Source: Parelaphostrongylus tenuis
Lineage: Eukaryota > Nematoda > Chromadorea > Rhabditida > Metastrongylidae
Assembly: GCA_019055375.1 (NCBI GenBank)
Contig: JAHQIW010000451.1
Location: 186,001 to 250,000 of the forward strand
Reading direction: 5' to 3'
Length of the DNA: 64,000 bases
Shown here: piece by piece, positions 44,601 to 56,600 of the stretch
Layout of the letters: every line of letters starts with the position of its first letter
Numbering within the stretch: the first letter of the stretch is position 1
Program-made: the position numbers and the translations under genes
The notes under the pieces: generated by a model
Database searches by the model: none
Told to the model about the DNA's origin: nothing
Seen by the model: only the letters and a program-made list of their open reading frames with translations

Positions 44601-47600
44601 CGATTTCAATTTATTAATCCAAATCAGGACGCATCTGTCGTATATCTATCGCTTTTTGGTGCACTCCAGAAAACCTAAGTTTCACTTTCACTCCGCCTTC
44701 GACAGGTACAAGTTTCCAAAGTTTAAACCACATGATAAAAACATAAAAGTGAGTGTGGTGCATGGCGTTCCACTTTTCTTCCTCCATTTCTACTTCGTCG
44801 ATGTTCATTTAAGTGACCAGGTGATCAACGTGAAATTCATAATCATAACGCAGATAACCTGACTGCTGACTGTATATTAATACGATGAATCAAATGCTTT
44901 ATATTATAGCTGACTATTTGAGGAACCCTCGAGTCTTATGGGATTGTTTACTAGGACGATCGTAGCCTAAATGTTCTTTTGTGTTTCAACTGATCCAAAA
45001 AATCCAAAGAGAAGCGAAGCTTTTATAAATGTAGTGTATCTGCTGATGCTGTAATAACACTCGGACCTTTGCTGTCCATTTTCGTAGATTTCAATATGCA
45101 TCATGACTGATTTTTCACTCAATTTACTGCTCTTTTTTTTATTCTATGCCTCAAAAAATTCAAGCAGGGAGTCATCATGAACAAAAGAACGTTGAAACGC
45201 ACCCGCTCAACACGAGAAGTCCTGACGACGTAGCCTCATAGATGGGAAATGTTGTCTCAACTCCCATTTCGACTCCAATTGGAAATTGTGGAATTGAGAA
45301 TGCACCCAAACCGGCACAAGACAGCATTAATACTACAGAATCCTTTGTTGCAGACCATTTATGACGAAGCCACTTAAAAGCGTAGTGTTAAAAATTTAAC
45401 GAAATCCTTAAGTTGTGAAGAATGGGCAGAATTAAGGTAAAATGACTGATGAGGAAAGGGTTGAGCATGTTAGAAAGGTTGTCATGAAAAACGCGAAAAG
45501 AGATTGTCCCAGCAGTGTGAATGGAGGTCGAAGTAGTCAGTAGTTAAAAAGGATATAAGGATATGCCCTGACGTCAATCCATTCCTGAGGGACAACTTTT
45601 AACCACTGCCCCACATGTGCTACTAGTCAATGGATGTATTTCTACAAAAACGAGAAGGAAAAATGAAAAAGGTCTTCTATATAGCTGTGGCAGAAACGAA
45701 CATTTGTGCTTCACACACGCGTATATCTCACCGGATAGCGCTCTTTCTTTAGACTTTTAGTAAGGATTCAATAACGTAAGTTTCAACGATTCCAATGCCG
45801 TGCTCATTTCTTTGAAAAACCTGTTTCACTGCAATATAGCATTCGACAAGGCGCACTTATTTATGGGGTAGTGTGTGGGGTGGGTGCCTGCCGGTCGTAC
45901 ATTAGATACGGCACTTCGCGACCGGTCGATCGATCGCGTTAGCGCGACTCACACTCGGAGTGCAATTTCTTTTATTTAATTTGAAATTTTCCCCCGCTTT
46001 GAAAGAAACTTTAGACAAAATTAATGACCTTGATAGCATCTAGATATTCTCTACACGTTCATATGTTTTCGTGCACCCAGCGAAGTAACAGTAAAAGTAT
46101 GCGACACTGTAAAGTGTAATTTAATTACCGATGCTAAAGCGTTTAGAAAGGCTCTTTCAAGAAACGGCCTTGTGGTGCATTAGCCAGAGATCCAGACTTT
46201 TGAATAATTATTCACACTATTATGAAAAGTTCTTGTTCATTGAAAGTGGTCGCTTCTCCATCTGTGCCGTCTAACAGGAAAGAACCCATAAATTTTAGTG
46301 AAAAACCTTCATTGTAGGCAAGAAGTTTACCTTTGTATAGATGTATCAAACTGCGCCCTATGCGTTAAAGCATTATTTTTTATCTAACCACACATATCTG
46401 GCCTGTACAACAAGGTACAGTGGCTTACTAAATAATCTAGTTAAGGCTTTATCCTCCTAAAAGAGTCCGAGGCCTAGTAACCGATTACGGAAAGATGTTA
46501 GGTTTGATCTGACCATAGGCGCTAAAGGAAATAGCGATCGTGTGTAGTATAAGGCACTTTAAGTACTAGTTTACAGGTGCTTAGTTACTAGTAGGGTATA
46601 CTAGTTGAATGAAACTCGCTAATTTCAGAAAGAGGTAAAAGATTGTAAAATGCAAAAGCGATGAAAATAGTATTGGCATAAGTGTGAAAAGAATTTGGCT
46701 ATTTAATTTTGCGAGAGTTCGAAAAAGAAAAAATTGAATAGAACGTAGAAATTGTGAAGACGGCAAAATAGGTAGTTTTTTCTCAAAAACCTACAAATCT
46801 AGTGAATATTGCAACGGAAACGAAGCAGACCCAGCAGATGCGAACTATCTCCTTGAATTTCTTTGTATGGTCCGCTAGCATTGCGCAAATCAAAGACGCG
46901 ACTACTCCAATCAAGGCTGCCAGAGAGACTGGGTAGCTGAAAACTGCAGTCTCTCAACTTTGAGAATGGAAAACACGAAGTAGACATGCTTTCAAGCTTA
47001 ATACTAAGTAGGGAATTGATGCAAGGCGCAGCATTAATTAAACTTACCCGTATAGATTGTATTGCTGTTCGGATATAATGTCGGACAAGATTACCATGAA
47101 TCCCCAAAATTCCGCAAAAGCCAAACCGAAAGTGAGCAACTGCATCAAAAAACTGTTTATTCCTACAAATTCGTATTTCAAGCAGCTTTCCATGATTTTC
47201 TTACCTAAAATCTTTTGTGGTCACCCAGATACACGAGATTGCAAGTTTCATCCAGTGACAAAGACTAAGAGCCTTTATGCATCAAATTTGTTGAGCATCA
47301 GAAGAATTACTTAAGTTGGTGCAAGAGTAATGGCGGCTTGTTCATTGTTGGAATGTTCCATTTGATACTGGAACAAATTTATTTGTAAGTAGCGTCGTGT
47401 TATAACTTACTTAAATGCACATTTATGTGCTGTGTTTTGTTGCTAATGATGTTTCATTTGTTTTTAATTTATATTTTTTTCTAGATTATAGAAAGGAGAG
47501 TTGGCTATTGCAAAAATATTGGCGGTTTCAGAACGTGACTCCAAAAGAGTCGCAAGGCAGCGGAAATAAATCTCTATATCATCAAGGCATTTTATCCAGA

Positions 47601-50600
47601 AACTGCTAAAAAAATTGTACAGTAAAGTGATAGTCCTGAACACGAGAAGCATAGTGGCCGGCCATGAGATGATAACGGCCAACTGGTAGCAGTCACGATG
47701 CTGATCCTCTAGAAGCGAGTTGTATGTAGAAAAACTCAACGTTGACTATTCTTCGGTTGTTCGCTATTTGAAATAAACTGGAAGGGTGAGAAATGTTTGT
47801 GCAAAAGTAATGACGTTTGATTACAGCCACCTGACAATTCACATGTGGTACAACGAATGCTTTGCAAAAGTCGAGCGATGTGAGATACGAAATTCTGTTT
47901 CGTCCTTCACAGTCGCCGATCGCGCCCACCTACTACAACTTCTTCAGGCATCTCAAGAACTTCTTGCATGGGAAATTCGGGAGCTCGTCGAATCCCATGG
48001 CGCCAGCCATTCCATAGGTTACACAAATAAGCAAGCTTATTTCTCACTGGTAAGATGTTTTGATTTTGATGGTTCCCACTTTGATTGATAAAGATGAGTC
48101 TGAGCTTAGTTATAAAAATTTTTCTTTACGATGTGAAACCGCCATTACTTTTTCACCAAATAGTAGTTGACATTAATGAAAAGCCACTGGTCAGAAAAAT
48201 GCGATTGTGTGCATACGATGTCGGAAGACAATCGTAGTTTATTTTCGCAATATTTTTTTCCCGAGGGTCACAAAATAGGCAAATACTGTTTAGTCCAGAC
48301 TTAATGAGATCTGATTGAATAATTTAAGAACAAATATCTCCGTGAAGAATTCTCCGACCTGAAGCACATCTTGATCGACATCCAGAATGGTGGCGCGTCA
48401 CTTGAATGATTCGCTGATGAGGCAGATGGAGGCGTTGGGGGTGATCCATGACGAATAAACAATGATAGCAAAAACGTCAACGTAGTTAACACTCCCATGC
48501 TAGCACTCTGAAGTGTTGCGCCTCACATCTTTCTTTTAGCACTTTAATAACACACAATAACATTGAATACTCATTATTTTTGGTCTGCTGCCTCAGCTGA
48601 ACTAAGGAAAATCAAACTTCCTTATCAAAACTGACCTTAGACGCACTTCATCGCTAGATGTATCTAAACTTTACTACGTGGCCCCTCTTGCAGTTCGCAT
48701 CCTAGCATTTCTTTCACTCATTGGGTTGCTTCTGAGATCGGCTACTGCACAGATTCGGTTAGCGCTTGTTGGTACATTGCCTTCCAACCTTGTTGATACG
48801 CAATTATTGTGCAAAACGATAACTTAGTATCATCTAGAAAGGCGAGAGGGCACGTGTTAGATAGATGTTCGGTAATATTTACCATGGGAATTGAACAGGT
48901 CGAAGTTTGGTAGCACATAGTTAGGTGCCTTATTGTACGGCAGAAAGTTCACCTCCAACTTTTCAACTTTATTCTCTGCCTAATTCATTTTGATCGCCAG
49001 GTCACGATGTAAAAACTCCATTACGTTTTACAGAGCTCACCAAATTTACCATCCCAGTCCATGTATTAGCTAATTATCTGCCGTATCTGAGGTTTATTGT
49101 GATTTGTGCTCCCTAGATGAATCCTATTAACGGGTGGTTGCTGGTAGCCATCAAATAGATCAAAACACCGCGTAGGGCCAAGGCAAACAAAAGGCCTCAA
49201 CGGTGCAGTGGATAACTTAGTGAGTCCGGAAAGGGCGACCGCGGGTATGAAGCCGCTACAGGATAATAGTTATGCTCGTGTCTCAGCATTCTTGTGATTC
49301 CATCGACAACGATCTTATGATTAGTTAAATAGCATCGAGTATTATCCAGTAAGTTGGAATAAATGTGTGACGTACTGAGCTACCATTTCCAAATAGAGAC
49401 CTCTTAGCTATCGCCAGGTTCACAAGGAGATTCGCTTCGACCAGCGTTCCACGACCTTCATGAAGAAAAACCAAATTCTTCGATGCAGCAACAGAAATAA
49501 CACGCGAAATGCTCGAAGATCTTTCTGGAAGGTGAATACGGGGGAGCACACTGATTACAAGTAGTGCTGCGATGCGCACATAATATGTGATGACGGGTCA
49601 TGTAAAGCTGGACATGAGCAGGTGAAATTATTCGGTCATAGTTACCTTATGCTGAGGCCTTGAGTTAGCAGTCAACTCTGCAGGCACAAAAAATTAAAGC
49701 AACTGTTGCTATTGACAAATTCCTTCTATCAATCTTTTGTCCACATTTTCTAAGGTGGAAATTTGTCGACTTACGAAGTTGAACATATGCCAAGACGCTC
49801 GACCGAACTGAACGTTTCCACTGAAAAACAACGGTGGACTGACGGTGCCGAGAACCGCTCCCAGAGGATTTGCTAAGAATGAACTAAATTGATGCGAACA
49901 TTCCAAAGCTGTTACTATGTTTCTAATTCACCAATAAATGTAAGCGAGTTGGCGAGGGAACGTTGATTTTCCGGAAACCACGCTTCGGCGATTTTTGATG
50001 GTAGCACAAGAAAGAATGCTTGGGCCGACGCAGCGATTACTGAGCCTTAAACTTCACCTTTTCCCACTGGCTTCAACAACATAATTTACGAAAAATGAAT
50101 TCGAAAGATGCAAAATTTCGTGTTAACACCGCAAATAGCAGTAGAATCAAGCTTTCTTCTGTTGGATGTCAAACCTTTTTATGAAAATCTAATATGCATA
50201 ATTTGCAGCACTTGATTTTATGCGAGAAATGTAAAACTGACCAAAAAACATATTTTGTGTAGAAGCCCTGAATCCTTAGAATCAGAAGCAAGTTATTAAT
50301 AATATCCTTTGGTGAGATGAATTTGTAAAATGATGAAACTGAATAATACATAGAAAAATTATCGAAGATTGGACTGGAAATCAGTGTAAAGCATTCGCAC
50401 TGCAGAAGTACTTTGAAGATTCAGTTGTACAAAAAAAAATAAAATCATACCGCTGTGCAGTAAAACAAGTCGTAAAGTAGAGTCATCGATTGATGGGACT
50501 GATGAGGCTACTCGAATTAGCGAACCAAAAAAATTGAGCACTGTTCCACACATGATCTGGAAATACGCCAATTATATAGATTTTCGCTGTGGTTTTTTAT

Positions 50601-53600
50601 CGAAGTGAAAAATAATTAGAATAAAAACTGATCTCATTTTAGGCTTATTTTCATTAGGAACAGTAAACAATTAACTAACCGACAATCGGATGCCGTAGGT
50701 GTCTGTGACGTACATACCTCCGACCCCCGTGATGACAGCTACTAGCTGAAAATTTTCGTAGGAAACACAGTAGTCAGGGTTGAAGTCGCTAGATTTTTAG
50801 GGTTATCTCCTATTACGGTTTGTGAATCATCGGCCTCTCAGTTCGATTCCCTTGATTTTCAACGAAAGACTCCGAGTTGAATAGCAATCGTGACATTTCG
50901 CATCTATCGTAAGAGTTGCTCATGGATATTGGAGTGAAGATATTCAAATAATCTATGCTGCACGTTGGATCTGCTGAGACTTATGACCACGTGAGTGAGA
51001 ACAATGTGGGATATCCCTTTAGACCGATAAGGCACATGCCCTCAACTAAAAAGTGCAGTAGGCTACTTTTATGTGTACCTCACACCATCGCAACACTTCG
51101 AGTAACCTTGGTTACCTTTCTACCAAAACCACTGTAGATAAAAGGTCTTCATAACAATTACGCGACGGTGCTGGAAGACATTCGTACAAAGATAATGACC
51201 GCTTCTGACTTTGAGTCTAAACCCTACCTCGCGCTCAATTTTATTATCACATCAAAAAAGTAGCAGATTGGAGGATCTTTGGCTACTGAATTTCTTTTGT
51301 CTCATTATGATAGAGTTCTAATTCGAGAACATGACATATACAGGGAGCGTAAAAAGCTTTGATAGTTTTCTAAAATATTTCAGTAATAAAAAAATGTTGT
51401 GAACAAATGAATCCATTCAACTGAGGAATAATTACGTTCATCAGATCAACAGTATTATGAGTAAGTGGAAGAGTTTATGAAAATTCTCGGAATTGCCTCC
51501 TTCGGTTTTTATAAATCTACGAAGTCGCCTGCGAGGATTTTCAACGATGCTTGCACACGTTTCCACCGTATTGTCGCACCAAGCGCCGCGTGTCAAAGCC
51601 GTCTTAAGCTCGTCTACGGTAGCGCAGCGAACAGCGAGACTTTTTTCTCCAGTATGGACAACACGCAGTAATCCATTGTATCAAGATAAGTATGGACGAC
51701 AAGGAGTAATTAACTGTATTAAGATGGGCGAGTTTGACGGCCAAATGCCTTTGCTGCGAAAGCCTAGAAACCTCTTGACAGTGAAAATCGATGAACGGGC
51801 CAAATGCACAAGAGCACAGTCCTACTGAAGCCTAAAACCGTCGGTGCCAAGGTGTTGAGTACTTAGAGGCTCCAGTACGCCTCGTAAAACTTGGTGCTGT
51901 CGGCTGGCACAGTCGATTTTGACGATTCCATTGATGAAGACCAACGCTGTCTTTCCGGTGGCGCATATGTCTCTCCAGATCATAGAAGTCGGTAAACGGT
52001 TGATGCTCCTCCACAAAACTCTATTGACCCTCAAGCCTTTGAAAGCAGTTTTTTTTCATTTCTTTGCCCGGAAAATAAACATAAGAGATCTTAAACTGTG
52101 CTATTTCAGTTGATAATGTTTCGGACTCTCCCAGATCCTGAGCTTCCTGAGCCATTTTACGCATCCAACGCTCCGGATTTCGTTGATCTTAGCCACTGGA
52201 TCTTTTATACGTTTTCCGAAATATACGAGGTGGTTAGACGACCTTTTTCGAGGGTCCTCTATTCTCCCAGTCCCTTCATAACCTATCACGACTCTGTGGA
52301 GACTCAACAGTTTGAAATCAGTCGATTTTGGCAATGTCAGCTGTTATCACTCCTGACTTGTGCCACGACTACTGCGAGACGTTGACTTTTGCGCTCCACA
52401 AATTAAGCATTTAAGCATTTGAGCACAAATGAAAACAGACAAATAAGTTAGACAGATTCCTAACCAATACTGAACAAAGAACTTGATAGAATCAGCGGTT
52501 TTGATGAAAATCATCAGATCTATGCTAGGACTAACAAAATACAAGGTTACAACAATTTTCCTGTGATTGTTCACCTCCAAGGCAAAGTAGAAATGGTCTC
52601 ACACCATACATTACTTTTAGCCAATATATCGTTCATGGTTGCAAGTGGTCTTCAATCTACCGAAAGTTTTGATCGCTTACATTGAAATTTGAAAGGAGGC
52701 CGAGAGAAAATTACATATGCGTCTAGTGCGATAGATAATGCCACTTGAAAGGTATGAACATCTGCGCTGCTGAACTGGATGATGTTAAAGCATCTACTGT
52801 TAGCTGCAAAAAAAAACTAGTTTCGTTGTAAGGCTCCTTTCAAGAGGATTATTTGCTAATCTAGAGAATATAGTATATCCCTGGCATCCGTTGAAACGAA
52901 TTCTCAAAATAGCAGCACCGCTTGGAATTGTTACTACAAAAAACAACTAGATTTCTTACCTGAAATATCTGATTAGTAAAGAAACTAGCCGAGCAGTGAT
53001 TACCATTACAGTAGAACTCGTCCGCCTCGTCGGTCAAAGTGATGAAACTTATCCATAACTGAAAAACTTTCGTGCAAAAATACTCCTATTTTTATTGCGA
53101 TACGGAAAACCGATTTTTACTAACCTTTGCGATAAATAACTAGAATATCTTAGAAAATACCCTTCTTCGAGGTAACGCCAGATTGGTACTCTTCTTCATC
53201 AACTTTCTAGGGACGGTGGCTCAAACCATCGCGCGCAGCGCCATTTTCGTTATACATTCAGGGTTTTTTCCCGCTTTGAAAATGTTCATAGATCTTTCGT
53301 TTTATTACTCCATGTTATTATACACACTTTCTCACATTTGTTATGACTATATGACTACTACATGCGGAGAAAAAGCACTCGTTTACCAAAAAAGCAATTG
53401 CTTTTCGCATTCAGTCAGATATAGTCGTACAAAGGATATCATGACATAAATCTTTCACTTTGAACAACTCACTCAATTCATATAGAAACTTTCTAGTGAT
53501 CTCTACTGCACGTCACAATGTTATGATATTTCGTATATAGCTAAAAAAAACTGAGTGATGAGCAAAACACGGCCTGAGGTTAAATCGAACTCACGTTTCA

Positions 53601-56600
53601 TCTATAGCGGAGACGCGTGTTCTACCACTACATCACAGAAGCACATTTGCGTCACCACTCATCCTTCCACATCGCTATGTTAGGTATTTTATACGAGATT
53701 TGAAAGTTATTATTGCACATAAAAATTGGAAAAGAACAAACAGATAATCAACAATGGTACTGCACATAGCATACAATGTCTGTTCGTCATTAACTCCCAA
53801 TAGTTTGTCGATTATTAGTGTGCCTCAGGGGTTGCGACGTCTATAGAAATGTAGCAAAGACATCGTTCTACCCTTACATGTGTATTATTTGTCAACCACT
53901 TTTTTGTTATGAACGTCATTATCGTGGCGAATCTGTACTGGGCCCGCTCACCATTACATTTGATCTACTTTTTAGTTAAATGACTGGTTGTGATATCTTG
54001 TACTTGTTAGTTCTAATCTCTGCAACATGATTTTTAATGCCACCATTGCAGGTGGTTGTGTCGTTCCATAGCTAGATGGAGGCTTTCTTGTTGTCAATTG
54101 CTTTTGATGGATAACTACTTACCTATGAGAAGAAATTTTATGCGAAAGAGACAATTCTCCGCAGAATGTTATGAAACTGCTAGTCTTAAAATTTCTGAGA
54201 GAATGCATATCACATCAAATATTACGAGTGGAAGGTCTTGTTGTATTTCCAGCCTGAAACAAGGAAATCTGGCTCTACCGTTACCTGAGAATTTGTGGCG
54301 GTGAAGAGGTCAACGACACAGTCGACGGCGGTCGAGGACAATGCACTCATCACGGATGCTGGCTCCTATGTAATGAATCTAACGATGGAAAACAATGAAG
54401 TTCAAAAATGCGAGATTGTGCAGAGCTCCAATGTAGGTGGATTTTACGGAGCAGATGACTTCTCACTGCTCATGCACTAGGAATATATAATAGGTTGGGG
54501 GAAAAGTTCTGTGAAAATGCGTGGAAGCATTTATTCATGCACCTATCACACCTGAACAAAGATCAAACTTTTGCTACGTTTACTTCACTACTAAACACCG
54601 TACTTTTGCCAACTGTCCAACTTCGCCCCAAGCCAGATTGATGTGTTTACATGAGACCGTTGCATTTGAACACATCAACCATTCGTGCATCATCATCACC
54701 CTAACTTGCTCGCTTGTTGACTCCATCTTGAAATAAGTAGATAAATTATATACCAATCAACGCCGCACAAGACGGGATTTCATATGAGCCCATGAATACG
54801 GCCAACACCCAAAAAGTTACAAACATTTTCTTAGAACTTTTCCCTAACTTCGTACCTGCTGGGCTCCTGGAGGATTTACAAAGACTGCATGTGAAAAATA
54901 AGGCTCATCAGCTTCATGAAGCTGGTGTAACTTAGCTATTACAGCAAACAATATTCCAAAGTGCACACCTAACTGCGTTCAGGTATGGACTTCTACCACT
55001 CCATTGAGATAGTACGTTGTATTGACTGCTGCAAATAGTTGACAGAGGATTAAAATGCTGCATATGCTTGAAACAAAACTAGACAAGTACGTGTAATTTG
55101 CAGCCAACGTAAGTTACATGATTATTAGAATCTTTTGCAACACTTATAAGACATGCTAATCATGAAAGCGCTTTATATTCGACTCAGCGATTCTATACTA
55201 TAGGTCGGAATATCATATTATATCGCCGCAAGCAGTGAGAAAGTAGAAATTGATCATTCTAGAACGTGCTAAGTGTCGATTATTGAAGGACATAATTATT
55301 GTCGTTTATCAGAAGTCCTAAAAGCGCATGTGGCGCAGTGGTCTTTGCGCCGCTCACAAAGTCGACGGTTCGATCTCGCGCTCATAGTTTACCAAGCCAT
55401 CCATCCCTCCGGGGTCGGTGAATTAGTACCGGACTGTGCTCAGACTTGTCTGGGAGCATAAGCAGCACTGATTTGGTACAACGTAGGCACCGCGAGTCAT
55501 TGTAAAGGCCAGATATGCATTCAATCATCTCAAATAAAGTTAGAAATTGAAGAAGAATGCATACTGCATCCCGCAGGGATTGATCAACGTCGAAAGCTTT
55601 ATTTTTTATCCTTTCATCAGAAGTCCTACTGGCGTTATTGAACAAGCAGTCGAGAGGTCGATGCTAGAAGTATCCTGTATCTTCCAAATAAGGAAGAGGA
55701 TACAAAGTTCTGACCTACGTTATCGACCACAGGTCAATGACGCCGTTCTACACGCCAGGATATCGAGAATAAGGTGGGCCGAACACGTGATGCGCTTCAA
55801 CGAGACCGATGGACGAGAGCCGCCACCAACTGGATTCCTCGCGATATCAACGTTCAATAGGAAGACTACCAACGCGATGGTCCGGTTTCTTCACGAAAAG
55901 CCTAGAGGAAAGATATGATACTTAGCAAACTCATAGAGCGAGAAGGACCCACTGGGTTACTCTTGCACGCGATTGGGAAAATGGAAGTGTTACTGGTGCC
56001 CGCTCGAGTCACTCGATTATTAACGGTACGACAGGTGGTACAGGTGATACAAAATCCTACGCAAAAGGTTATATTGTTGCCTGGTGCTGTTGCTGAACTG
56101 CGCTGATTGTATAAAATGTTGGTCGGTCAATTTCTTGATATATTAGCGCTATGGAAAACATGGGTATTACGTGAATTTTTTCAATAAATTACTCTACATA
56201 ATAATGAATGAGCGGTCTTCTTACGCCTGTTTCAACTACACACTAAAAAATGCCTCCATAATAGGCTTCCGAAAATCCTGCATTGCAGAATAAATGCTTA
56301 CGAGATACACTCTCACATGATAAACGATCGAAATATGCACTAAAGGATAAACCATGCTTTTTTTTTCAAAGATTTAGCTTTCCCATTTGAAAATGCGGAT
56401 TTCTAGGAGGCATAATCGCCCTTAGTCTCACTGAAATTATCGCCAGAAATCTTTTCGGTATTACTCCGGCTTTTTCTTGCAATAAAAGACCTCGAATCTA
56501 AGCTTCATTATGTTAATTACCAATAAACCCTCGATGGAGCTTGAGCCAAGCGTAAATATACCGAAAACGAAACCTAATGTTTCGCTGCTACAGTATAATA

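Noticed and set aside
47786..48088. 100-residue plus frame (AHLLQLLQASQELLAWEIRE) as a gene
   Set aside because: It lies between mariner-type terminal repeats, has no known transposase motif and no splice sites, and is antisense inside an SLC49 intron.
52098..52385. Plus-strand 95-residue frame with convincing composition (LPDPELPEPFYASNAPDF)
   Set aside because: The minus strand of the same bases reads NPERWMRKMAQE, the helix-turn-helix part of the mariner transposase that continues at 51.5-52.0 kb. The plus frame is its antisense shadow.
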